A stretch of DNA of 64,000 nucleotides from Vibrio palustris (GTDB lineage: Bacteria > Pseudomonadota > Gammaproteobacteria > Enterobacterales > Vibrionaceae). Below the pieces are notes generated by a model. It saw only the letters and a program-made list of their open reading frames with translations, was not told where the DNA came from and did not search any database. Below, piece after piece: positions 18,212 through 26,181 of the stretch. The position numbers and the translations under genes are program-made. How positions within the stretch are numbered: the first letter of the stretch is position 1; each line of letters starts with the position of its first letter. The stretch spans positions 1,426,001-1,490,000 of the forward strand of contig NZ_AP024887.1 in assembly GCF_024346995.1 (NCBI RefSeq), written 5' to 3'.

Positions 18212-18982
18212 ATGTCTTTGTTCTTATCGCTATCTGATAGTGTAACCATACACGCAACCAATCAACGCAAAACCGCAACGATGTTAGGGCTCGCACTGAT
18301 AATGTTGGCAGGATGCGTACAGTCGACCGTAATAAAACCCGCCGCTAGCCCGCGGCAAATTGCCGATAACCGACTTGCGTTAGCCATTGCCTATATGGAG
18401 CGAAATCAGCCACAAAAAGCTCTTAAGAACCTACAACGTGCTAAGCACGTCGCGCCTTATTACTTACCGACATTGTTAGCATTAGCCCATTACTACAACA
18501 CAGTACAAGATACTCGCCAAGCCAGCGGGATTTACCAACAAGCGTTACAACGCTACCCAAACAACAGTCAGCTCCTACATAATTTTGGCATATTTCTTTG
18601 TCAGCAAGGCAAGTATAACCAAGCAAATAACTATTTTTCTAAAGCGATTAAGCAACAGAAATATACTCATGTTGCTCTTACCTATGAAAGTGCCGCCCAA
18701 TGTTTATGGCTGGCAAACCAAACCGATAAAGCGATTGAGTCGATGCGTGCAGCCGTCAATCATGCCCCAAGTAATCCGCGGATGATAGAGCGGTTGTTGG
18801 CCATGTATGCCAACAACCAACAAGCACATAAGGCGTATAGGTTACTTCAACAATACGGTGAGTTATTGAGTCCGATTAGACAAGACCAATGGCGAGCACA
18901 ACTGGAGAAACAAAGTAAGCAAGAGCGTGAAAATGAGCCGGTCGCCAACACTCACGCATCAATTGGTCACCGTTTACCCTAG
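18212..18982 (+). CDS. TPR-repeat lipoprotein (PilF/PilW-like)
   Basis: A predicted 256-residue lipoprotein. An RK-containing region precedes a hydrophobic stretch that ends in the lipobox MLAGC, then at least four tetratricopeptide repeats (for example ALKNLQRAKHVAP and QQALQRYPNNSQLLHNFG). It resembles PilF/PilW, the pilotin for type IV pilus secretin assembly, but lacks the usual rlmN/rodZ/ispG neighbours, so it may be a paralogue. The start is uncertain: ATGs at 18140, 18197, 18212 and 18281 are all in frame, and none has a strong Shine-Dalgarno. It overlaps the convergent next gene by 4 bp. Confidence 0.7.
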   Translation: MSLFLSLSDSVTIHATNQRKTATMLGLALIMLAGCVQSTVIKPAASPRQIADNRLALAIAYMERNQPQKALKNLQRAKHVAPYYLPTLLALAHYYNTVQDTRQASGIYQQALQRYPNNSQLLHNFGIFLCQQGKYNQANNYFSKAIKQQKYTHVALTYESAAQCLWLANQTDKAIESMRAAVNHAPSNPRMIERLLAMYANNQQAHKAYRLLQQYGELLSPIRQDQWRAQLEKQSKQERENEPVANTHASIGHRLP

Positions 18983-19209
18983 CGTTTTTTTGTTGCATTT
19001 GTCGGTCGACCATCATCGCCACCTTTACGATCGCGATAGTGGGTACGGCGACGTTGATGCGTTTCTTTAACACGCACTGATTTAAGGTATTCTCGATATA
19101 CAATACGTATAAAGAACCCTAAGCCAATAAGCAGCACAATCGTAAACACGAAAAAAAATGGCTTACATAACCAGTTCGGCTGGCACGGTACAAAAAACTC
19201 AAAGTCCAT
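18979..19209 (-). CDS. Small single-pass membrane protein
   Basis: A 76-residue protein. Its short N terminus contains a C-x5-C spacing (VPCQPNWLCKP), then one TM segment (about 18-38) and a strongly basic Arg/Lys/His-rich C-terminal tail ending NATKKR. By charge the tail should be cytoplasmic. The frame extends 16 codons further upstream, but TTGGAGGT just before ATG 19209 decides the start. The function is unknown. It lies downstream of rlmF on the same strand's opposite side, ending against the TPR lipoprotein gene. Confidence 0.7.
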   Translation of the reverse strand: MDFEFFVPCQPNWLCKPFFFVFTIVLLIGLGFFIRIVYREYLKSVRVKETHQRRRTHYRDRKGGDDGRPTNATKKR

Positions 19210-19271
19210 ATTACCTCCAAGAGGCATAGCGATTGTTCTTACTTTATCGGCTATCAATGCAATAACTTAAA

Positions 19272-20369
19272 TTAGCACGCTTCTTGTCCCCACTTATTGC
19301 GTTGCGCAGCATTTTGAAAACTCCATGCGATAAATCGGCTGATCTTTTGACCTTGCGCCATTTCAACGATTTTCACATCACACGCCCCTACTTTTGCTAA
19401 CTGTTTCTTCATCCAACGTACATTGTCTTTTTTAGAAATTAAGCTCGTAAACCACAGCACTTGCTCCGAAAATTGGGCACTGTCTTGGGCTAAACGACGC
19501 AGGAAACTGGCTTCACCGCCAACACACCATAATTCACCGTGTTGCCCACCAAAATTCAGCATCGGTCCATTCGTATGCGTATTCTGTTGTGAACCCAATG
19601 AACGGCCACGTTTCTGTTTATTCTTGCCTAAATTATCTAACTTACGTTGACTACCTTGCGCCGCTTCATGTGCAGAAGCGTGAAATGGTGGATTACACGT
19701 TGTCAACGTATAACGCTCTTCCGGCCCAATAATACCCGCGAACATGGCGTTTGGTTCTGTTTGTAACCTAACCGTCACTTTCCCCTTCAAGCAGGCATTA
19801 TTTTTCACAATACCCTTAGCGCACTTTACTGATAGCGGATCAATATCACTGCCAACAACCGTCCAGTTATATTCCGTCGCCGCAATGATAGGATAGATAG
19901 CATTGGCACCAGTCCCGACATCCAACATCGTGATGGCTTGTGATAATAGTTCTGGACAATCGGTGAACAGTAATTCCGCAGCTCGGTGAATATAATCGGC
20001 GCGACCGGGAATAGGCGGACATAAATATCCTGGCGGAATTTGCCAATGATTCACTCCGTAATGGTGAGCGAGCAATGCTTGATTGAGCAATAATACCGCG
20101 TGAGGTTCGTTAAAGGGAATTGTCCATTGACCACGCGGGTTTTTCACCATATAGGTTTTCAGCTCAGGTACCACGTTGCTTAATGCGGCAAAGTCATACA
20201 ACCCTTGGTGACGATTATTACGATGTAAGCCCGGCGGTGAAGGGATTGTCATAACATTCATCATCTCATGACTTGTCGCTAAATTAGATGATGCTTGCGT
20301 CTTATGAGTGGCTTGGCTTGGGCGTTTTTTTTTAGGCTTGCGAGGCACTGGGTTGACAGGCGTTACCAT
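19272..20369 (-). CDS. rlmF: 23S rRNA (adenine-1618 N6)-methyltransferase
   Basis: A 365-residue SAM-dependent enzyme that methylates A1618 of 23S rRNA. A basic N-terminal tail (RKPKKKRPSQ) is followed by the RlmF-specific region (LHRNNRHQGLYDF, YLCPPIPGRADYIH), the SAM-binding motif LDVGTGANAIYP and the catalytic NPPFH motif typical of N6-adenine methyltransferases. The length is slightly above E. coli RlmF because of the longer basic tail. A single-gene unit. Confidence 0.95.
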   Translation of the reverse strand: MVTPVNPVPRKPKKKRPSQATHKTQASSNLATSHEMMNVMTIPSPPGLHRNNRHQGLYDFAALSNVVPELKTYMVKNPRGQWTIPFNEPHAVLLLNQALLAHHYGVNHWQIPPGYLCPPIPGRADYIHRAAELLFTDCPELLSQAITMLDVGTGANAIYPIIAATEYNWTVVGSDIDPLSVKCAKGIVKNNACLKGKVTVRLQTEPNAMFAGIIGPEERYTLTTCNPPFHASAHEAAQGSQRKLDNLGKNKQKRGRSLGSQQNTHTNGPMLNFGGQHGELWCVGGEASFLRRLAQDSAQFSEQVLWFTSLISKKDNVRWMKKQLAKVGACDVKIVEMAQGQKISRFIAWSFQNAAQRNKWGQEAC

Positions 20370-20528
20370 GATTATTTGTTCTCATTACAGAATAAATGCC
20401 ACTAATGGGCACAGATTGACAACCAAAGTTTACCTGAATCCTATGAATATGCCACTCAAGAACAATTGCATCCCAGTGAGTGCGCAGTTAAACTCCGTAC
20501 CCTTAAATTTAGCTTAAGGAATTGTGTG

Positions 20529-20753
20529 GTGAAACGCGTCGTTTTATATGTCAAAGATAAATGCCCTCACTGTAAAGATGCTCAGCGCTACCTAGACAGT
20601 AAAAATATCCCTTACCGTCTTTGTAATGCGAAAATGCAACGCGGTCGCAAAGAATTAGACGCCATGGGTGCGCGCAGTTTACCCGTATTAAAAGTTGGCG
20701 ACCGCGTGATGATCGGGTGGAATTCAGGTAACTTTGAAAAATTGTACCGTTAA
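20529..20753 (+). CDS. Glutaredoxin-like protein with CPHC motif
   Basis: A 74-residue thioredoxin-fold protein with active-site pair C12 and C15 in CPHC and the cis-proline region SLPVLKVGD. The short length is like NrdH/glutaredoxin-3 mini-redoxins. The frame extends upstream, but AAGGAA at about 20516 and the start of the fold favour a GTG start at 20529 (GTG 20526 is equally possible). It is likely a disulfide reductase; its electron donor and target are unknown. Confidence 0.8.
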   Translation: MKRVVLYVKDKCPHCKDAQRYLDSKNIPYRLCNAKMQRGRKELDAMGARSLPVLKVGDRVMIGWNSGNFEKLYR

Positions 20754-20849
20754 GGCGCGACAAGACGCCACCCAGAGTGAGCATACATAAACAGGTTTTT
20801 GTACGGTTTTGTGTTATTATCCTGACACGAATCTCGACTTCTTAAATTT

Positions 20850-21416
20850 ATGAGCACAACTCAACGTATTGATACTATTGCACAGCAGGTCAACCAATGG
20901 CTTAACGACGTCGTAATTGGTTTAAATCTATGCCCTTTTGCGGCAAAGCCACAAAGAAATCATCAAGTTAAGATTCATGTGAGCACCGAGACCACAGAAG
21001 AAGGTCTACTTTCAGACATCACACAATGTTTGCATGAGTTAGACGCACAACCAGTCGCGACCCTTGAAACTACGTTAGTCGTTGTCCCTGATATGCTAAA
21101 GGACTTTTTTGACTACAACTTTTTTATTGACTGGATTGAGGCACTCCTTCGCCAAGAAGGATGGGAGGGCGTTTATCAGGTCGCTACATTTCACCCAGAT
21201 TACTGCTTTGCCGGCTGCGAGACCAATGATCCAGCCAATCTCACCAACCGAGCACCTTTTCCTATTTATCACCTGATTCGTGAAGACAGTATGGAAAAAG
21301 TCCTCAAGCATTACCCTGATCCGGAGTCCATTCCCGACACAAACATCGCACGAGTCTCGAGTTTATCAGACACAGAGAAGCACGCGCTGTTTCCTTATTT
21401 ATTTGGCCGTCCGTAG
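20850..21416 (+). CDS. DUF1415 family protein
   Basis: A 188-residue cytoplasmic protein of the DUF1415 family, common in proteobacteria. Typical blocks are GLNLCPFA (about 25-32), a VVVPDMLKDFFDYN segment and QVATFHPDYCFAG. Conserved Cys/His residues suggest an enzyme or metal site, but no function is established. It is followed by a second small gene of unknown function 101 bp downstream. Confidence 0.85.
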   Translation: MSTTQRIDTIAQQVNQWLNDVVIGLNLCPFAAKPQRNHQVKIHVSTETTEEGLLSDITQCLHELDAQPVATLETTLVVVPDMLKDFFDYNFFIDWIEALLRQEGWEGVYQVATFHPDYCFAGCETNDPANLTNRAPFPIYHLIREDSMEKVLKHYPDPESIPDTNIARVSSLSDTEKHALFPYLFGRP

Positions 21417-21517
21417 ACAAACTAACGGACGTCTCTCAGCGTTCAGTTGGTATTCGCCATAGGCAATATGCCTATGGAATGCTATCCTAAGCGCCATCAC
21501 CACTAAGAGAATATAAA

Positions 21518-21868
21518 ATGAGTAATTTAACCACTGATATGCAAGCTAACTTGGCACTCTTCGTAGAAGAAACACAAAATACCCACACGGTCTGGGGTCT
21601 ACAAACTGAAGAAGGTTGGTTATCATGTGACTCGACTGAGTTCGCAAATAGTGAAGTGATGCCATTTTGGTCAACTAAAGAAGACGCTCAAACTCATAAC
21701 ATTGAAGAATGGGCAGAATTTGAAGTTGTGAGTATCCCTCTTGATGTCTTCATCGAAGATTGGCTCGTTACGCTAGATGAAGATGGCGTATTAATCGGTC
21801 CAAACTGGAATCAAAATTTAGATGGTAAAGAAGTAGAGCCAGCAGACCTCGTTAAAATGTATCTGTAA
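21518..21868 (+). CDS. DUF2750 family protein
   Basis: A 116-residue, strongly acidic soluble protein that fits DUF2750. It contains the VWGLQTEEGWLSCDS and MPFWSTKEDAQ blocks and ends with an acidic NWNQNLDGKEVEP stretch. No catalytic residues are recognised; the function is unknown. A typical terminator follows 18 bp after the stop. Confidence 0.85.
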   Translation: MSNLTTDMQANLALFVEETQNTHTVWGLQTEEGWLSCDSTEFANSEVMPFWSTKEDAQTHNIEEWAEFEVVSIPLDVFIEDWLVTLDEDGVLIGPNWNQNLDGKEVEPADLVKMYL

Positions 21869-21885
21869 GCTCAACGCTTTGCGTC

Positions 21886-21916
21886 AACAAGGTGCCACAA
21901 GGCACCTTGTTTTGTT
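21886..21916 (+). terminator. Rho-independent terminator after the DUF2750 gene
   Basis: An 11-bp stem AACAAGGTGCC / GGCACCTTGTT with a 4-base loop and a T-rich tail. Confidence 0.9.
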
Positions 21917-21993
21917 TCTCCCCTACTCTTTCATGGCGCGTCGTGTGTCGCTTTGATAAAATAAATCCATTATTTATTGCTCGGACTGGATTC

Positions 21994-22566
21994 ATGCAAC
22001 TGACCAAACTGACCCAAGACCTCTTTGACCACCTTTATCGCGATATCAGTGAATTTCGTACAACGTTTAATTTACCCGTCGCCCAGCCTGATACGCTTAA
22101 TGACCAGCAAGATAGCCTGCATTCTTCGCTCATTATCGAAGAATTAACCGAGCTTGCCGAAGCGCCAGATAAAACCGAACAAGCCGATGCCATCGTCGAC
22201 AGTATTTATGTGCTTATGGGACGTCTTGTTCATTTAGGCCAGAGTAATATTCACGATAATATCGCCATTAGCTATTTTATTGATGTATTGCTAAATGTCG
22301 CCGCCAATCGTCAGATTAACTTTGTGGCATGCTGGAATGAAGTACATAGCTCGAATATGAGCAAAGTTTGTCGTACGCAGCAAGAATATGCAGAGACACA
22401 AACCTATTACGCGAAACAAGGGATTGAGTTGATGCCTGTTACCAAAGGCGATTACATCATTGCAAAATGCGCGAAAGACTTTACGTCACCAGAAAAAAGC
22501 ATCAAACAAGGCAAGGTTCTAAAATCTATTTATTATCGTCCAGCCGATTTAGCATCCATCGCTTAA
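21994..22566 (+). CDS. MazG/HisE-like nucleotide pyrophosphohydrolase
   Basis: A 190-residue all-alpha NTP-PPase-like protein. The EELTELAEA segment with a following D-x-x-D pair (EQADAIVDSIYVLMG) is the metal-binding helix pattern of the MazG/HisE/dUTPase superfamily, which hydrolyses nucleoside triphosphates to monophosphate and pyrophosphate. The upstream 34 codons of open frame are a poor start; ATG 21994 begins the domain. The substrate is unknown; housecleaning of non-standard nucleotides is an inference. Confidence 0.8.
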   Translation: MQLTKLTQDLFDHLYRDISEFRTTFNLPVAQPDTLNDQQDSLHSSLIIEELTELAEAPDKTEQADAIVDSIYVLMGRLVHLGQSNIHDNIAISYFIDVLLNVAANRQINFVACWNEVHSSNMSKVCRTQQEYAETQTYYAKQGIELMPVTKGDYIIAKCAKDFTSPEKSIKQGKVLKSIYYRPADLASIA

Positions 22567-22609
22567 TGATGCGAGATTACCTAAGATAATACTGTTTGAA
22601 TGTAGCCTA

Positions 22610-22648
22610 ACAATGGCAATGTGATAAGCGCGTTGCCATTGTCTTTTT
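22610..22648 (+). terminator. Rho-independent terminator after the MazG-like gene
   Basis: A 10-bp stem ACAATGGCAA / TTGCCATTGT with a 13-base loop, followed by CTTTTTAT. Confidence 0.85.
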
Positions 22649-22992
22649 ATGACCTTTCTCTCCCTCGATTCTCAGTATATTCATCGATACCTATCGATTA
22701 CTCCCTACATGCTCATCTCAATACACGTATTTTGTTTACATTAACTTCATGTCCAAGTGAGCCTGGCATTATTACTCTATTCATATCTATTAATTAAATC
22801 ATCTCTGCATATTGACCTAATAAAAGAGTGATCTATTCGATCTATTTGGAAAGCGGTTTCCTTTTTTGATTCTTTTTTGGAAAAAACCGTGTTTCTCCCC
22901 ACACTATTCGCCGACATGAGTTTATATACTGCTCGTGATACATACCGATTACCTCTAACAACAATAATAATATTAACCACAAGAAGGATATA
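22649..22992 (+). other. Promoter region of the PTS-locus porin gene
   Basis: 344 bp between the preceding terminator and the porin start. It carries the LacI-type operator at 22847-22862, about 130 bp before the ATG, and the Shine-Dalgarno AGAAGGA at about 22982. The remainder is AT-rich with no open frame. Confidence 0.6.
22847..22862. promoter_or_regulatory. LacI/AscG-type operator 1 (porin)
   Basis: TGGAAAGCGGTTTCCT is a near-perfect palindrome matching two other copies in this locus (25774-25789 and 29385-29400). It lies before the porin gene. It is the expected binding site of the LacI-family regulator at 29448. Confidence 0.75.
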
Positions 22993-24156
22993 ATGATGAA
23001 AACCTCCCTGCCCCTAGCCAGTCTCGCATTATCCATCACTGCAGCGCTTCCCTTATGCGCTCAAGCGGCGGATAACGACGAACTCGCCACACAAATAAAA
23101 AAAGTCCAACAATTGCAAGAGCAGTATCAAAAGCAATTTGCTGACTTAGAACTGTTACGCGCAGACTATGAAAATGATTCCAAAGAAGAGGGTGCCCCGT
23201 ATCAATCGCTACAATCTTTGATAGATAGAGTGTCTATTTACGGTTTCTTTCGAGCGAAATACGATCACGATGACAACGAGCCATTAGGATCTGGAGCGAA
23301 TAACAAACACTTCTATATGGACTTAGAAGGTAAAATGAAAGTATCTGAGGATTGGATAGCACGTTTCCAGATTGAAGCTCGTAAAGGTTATACGGTCAAT
23401 CAATCATGGCGTAATGGTGAAGCAGGTAGCGATGACCAAGATGGTACAATTCAACGGATTTGGGTGGAAGGTCGTCCTGGCGGTGTCGGGGTTGAATTGG
23501 GAACCAAATGGTGGGGATTAGGCTTTCAAGCCGTACCATTTGGACACGCCGCCGATGGTGTACAGCTCGATTACGACGTCGTGGAGAATTGGAATGCGAA
23601 AGCGTTTTGGTTGCGCCCTCGTCAGGGAGATTTGGTTACAATGCCTAATGGGCAAGAAACACAAATTAGCGGCCTCAATGTCACTGGCGAAATTGTTGAT
23701 AGTTTACAAACCAGTTTAACCTTTGCGACCAATGAAAATCACAGTGATGATCAAATGATGAATCGGATGGGAGCCGTTGAACTACAACTACAAGCAACGT
23801 CAGATATTTTGCTTAGAGGTGCGTTTGTGCTTACCGACGCTGATGACTACAACACGAGCCAAGAATACCGTATTGATTATAAAAACATCGAACTCAATGA
23901 CGTGGGTTCATACAGTTTATATACTCGATATATTGATTTTGAACGTTACGGAGATTACTCCCACGATGATGAATGGGGCTCGTTACCTAGTGATGCGAGA
24001 GGATGGATATTTGGTGCCAAATACGTTTTATTTACCAATGTCGTTTGGGAAACCTTCTATTCAATTCAAGAGCGTAACCGTTCTGGCGAACTCGCAGGAA
24101 TCAAACGTGGCGACGATCGTAACTTATTTCGTACTCAGTTAGATTTTCACTTTTAA
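22993..24156 (+). CDS. Outer membrane porin of the beta-glucoside locus
   Basis: A 387-residue porin with signal peptide cleaved after AQA (about residue 25), a short coiled-coil N-terminal stretch rich in Gln and Glu (about 30-60), then a beta-barrel region beginning VSIYGFFRAKYD and ending with the aromatic C-terminal LDFHF needed for outer membrane insertion. The C-terminal Phe and alternating hydrophobic strands are clear. It likely passes oligosaccharides or glucosides to the PTS encoded downstream; that role comes from context and the shared operator. Two adjacent ATGs follow AGAAGGA. Confidence 0.9.
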   Translation: MMKTSLPLASLALSITAALPLCAQAADNDELATQIKKVQQLQEQYQKQFADLELLRADYENDSKEEGAPYQSLQSLIDRVSIYGFFRAKYDHDDNEPLGSGANNKHFYMDLEGKMKVSEDWIARFQIEARKGYTVNQSWRNGEAGSDDQDGTIQRIWVEGRPGGVGVELGTKWWGLGFQAVPFGHAADGVQLDYDVVENWNAKAFWLRPRQGDLVTMPNGQETQISGLNVTGEIVDSLQTSLTFATNENHSDDQMMNRMGAVELQLQATSDILLRGAFVLTDADDYNTSQEYRIDYKNIELNDVGSYSLYTRYIDFERYGDYSHDDEWGSLPSDARGWIFGAKYVLFTNVVWETFYSIQERNRSGELAGIKRGDDRNLFRTQLDFHF

Positions 24157-24183
24157 GGCATTACCCCCTTTTTTATGACAAAC

Positions 24184-24215
24184 ATGACCACCGCGGCAAT
24201 GATCGCCGTGGTCAT
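24184..24215. terminator. Hairpin between convergent genes
   Basis: ATGACCAC and GTGGTCAT arms with an inner GC-rich helix (CGGC/GCCG) around AATGAT. It lies between the porin and the convergent EIIC gene. No long T tract, so terminator strength is uncertain. Confidence 0.5.
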
Positions 24216-24250
24216 GATGTCTTATTAGCTGAAAAGTATCGTGCCGAAGC

Positions 24251-25546
24251 TTATTGCTGTGCTTGCTGTTGATCTAAGACAATACGTTCATGCGCACGGA
24301 AAAAAGGTCGATAACAAAAATATGAAATAGTTAATGCGACTAAGGTCATCAACGCATTATTAATACTTCCATTCGCCGCCCAAGCCGCACCGATTGGAGC
24401 TGGAAGTGTCCAAGGTAACATCATGACGACACGATCAAGAATCCCTATAGACGTTAGGTTCCACACTAATACTGCATTCAATAATGGCACACCAATAAAT
24501 GGGATCACAAAAAGAGGATTCATAATAATAGGAAAACCAAATAATATGGGCTCGTTAATATTAAAAATTGCCGGTACCAGTGCAACTTTACCTATCGACT
24601 TTAACTGGTTCGAACGACTTCTTATCGCTAAAAAAACTAAAGGTAACGTTGACCCTACGCCCCCTATTAACAAGAAAAAATCCCAAAATGAAGCGGTATA
24701 GATATGCGGTAATACCGGTGAATCGGCAGAAATCGCCTGCTGATTAATCAGTAAATTTGTCATCCAAAATGGGTTCATAATTCCAGTCACAATAACTGAA
24801 CCATGAATACCAACAAACCATAGTACTTGGCAAATGAATACTGACACCAGTACTGCGACTAGGCTGTCTGAGGCTAAAACGAGTGGCCGAAATACCTGTT
24901 CAATAATTTGCGGGAAATGGACGCCAATATGCTCTTTGAGAATGAGATTGAATGCAGACACACTAGTCAGCACGACAAAGATCGGAATAATTAAACGAAA
25001 TGCCTGAACGGTAATTCGCGGGACATCTTCGGGCATATTAATACACCATCCCCGCTTAACACAGAAATGAATCACTTCAACCGCGTAAAAACTCGCAACC
25101 AAAGCGGTAAAAATACCGGCTCCGCCTAGGTAGCGTATGTCCATTCCTCCTTCTTGAGGTAATCCCGATAACATCAAAAAAGCCAAACTGCCCGTCAAAC
25201 CTGATAAACGCTCGGGCAACGCATATTGTTTACCTAAACTTGCCGCGACGCCAAAGGAAACGATCAACGCCATCGCCCCTAATGTGGCTTGATGGATGGG
25301 CAATAATAAAGGACGTAACACGCTTAATATGTCATTAAACCATATCGATGATCCATCGCCCGCTGGCTCGGTGATAATAGGAAACATGAGCGGAACAAAT
25401 AAACATCCAATAAAAATAAACGGCATAGATAATTGAAAACCATCTCGCAAAGCAATCAAATGACTATTACGCGTCAGTTTGCGAGCGGTTGGTGACATAT
25501 ATTTTTCAATATTGACCGCTAGCACGCGACTTATCAAATGCTTCAT
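24251..25546 (-). CDS. PTS EIIC, lactose/cellobiose family (divergent copy)
   Basis: A 431-residue inner-membrane sugar channel of the PTS Lac family. About ten hydrophobic segments are present, with conserved FVGIHGSVIVTGIMNPFW and FNINEPILFGFP signatures that line the sugar site in ChbC/CelB-type EIIC. There is no fused EIIA or EIIB domain. The upstream frame is open, but GGAGCA before ATG 25546 decides the start. It is transcribed away from the EIIB-EIIC operon, across a shared operator, and resembles the EIIC at 26182. It presumably uses the same EIIB and EIIA and may widen the substrate range. Confidence 0.93.
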   Translation of the reverse strand: MKHLISRVLAVNIEKYMSPTARKLTRNSHLIALRDGFQLSMPFIFIGCLFVPLMFPIITEPAGDGSSIWFNDILSVLRPLLLPIHQATLGAMALIVSFGVAASLGKQYALPERLSGLTGSLAFLMLSGLPQEGGMDIRYLGGAGIFTALVASFYAVEVIHFCVKRGWCINMPEDVPRITVQAFRLIIPIFVVLTSVSAFNLILKEHIGVHFPQIIEQVFRPLVLASDSLVAVLVSVFICQVLWFVGIHGSVIVTGIMNPFWMTNLLINQQAISADSPVLPHIYTASFWDFFLLIGGVGSTLPLVFLAIRSRSNQLKSIGKVALVPAIFNINEPILFGFPIIMNPLFVIPFIGVPLLNAVLVWNLTSIGILDRVVMMLPWTLPAPIGAAWAANGSINNALMTLVALTISYFCYRPFFRAHERIVLDQQQAQQ

Positions 25547-25773
25547 AACTGCTCCATGGTAAAAATTATTCTCATGCGGAAACCGATCGTCCATACGCAT
25601 ATACTTTCACAATTAACAACAGATAGATAATCGACTGATCACAGATTAATACTCATTATTTGGCAATAGTTAACCGCTATTTCATTTAAAAATAGGTTTG
25701 TTAACGTGATCATATTTCCTCTCCTTATTCACCTCAATTTAATGATCCTTTTCACACTCCTTTAGAAACCAAA

Positions 25774-25789
25774 AGGAAACCGGTTTCCA
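25774..25789. promoter_or_regulatory. LacI/AscG-type operator 2 (divergent PTS promoters)
   Basis: AGGAAACCGGTTTCCA, an almost perfect palindrome, sits in the 296-bp region between the leftward EIIC gene and the rightward EIIB-EIIC-GH1-EIIA operon, 54 bp before the EIIB start. The core GAAACCGGTTTC is like AscG/GalR-type operators. It could control both promoters. Confidence 0.8.
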
Positions 25790-25842
25790 AATTTTCCATA
25801 AAGGCGCATAGTTAAAATGAATCAATAAAAGGAGTATTTATC

Positions 25843-26157
25843 ATGAACAAAATTATGCTGTGCTGCTCGGCTGGAATGTCAACCTCTCTATTAGTAAGAA
25901 AGATGAAAATTGCGGCAGAACAACAAGCGATCGACGTCCAAATCGACGCCTATGGCGCTTCCGAATTTAGCAGTCATGTCGAAGACTATGACGTGGTGTT
26001 ACTGGGCCCCCAAGTTAAATATATGTTGAACGATTTACAACAACAAGCGGAGCCATTTGGCATCAGCGTTAAAGTTATCGATATGATGGACTATGGCATG
26101 CAAAACGGTGAGAAAGTATTGCAGTTTGCACTCGATACTATCCACGAACACGCATAA
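25843..26157 (+). CDS. PTS EIIB, lactose/cellobiose family
   Basis: A 104-residue cytoplasmic phosphocarrier. The N-terminal CCSAGMSTSLL loop contains the phosphorylated cysteine (Cys8 by alignment with ChbB), and the protein has the full length of a free-standing Lac-family EIIB. It passes phosphate from EIIA to the incoming sugar at EIIC. It is the first gene of the operon, 54 bp after the operator, with AAGGAG before the ATG. Confidence 0.95.
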   Translation: MNKIMLCCSAGMSTSLLVRKMKIAAEQQAIDVQIDAYGASEFSSHVEDYDVVLLGPQVKYMLNDLQQQAEPFGISVKVIDMMDYGMQNGEKVLQFALDTIHEHA

Positions 26158-26181
26158 CATTCACGACTGCGGGATAACACT

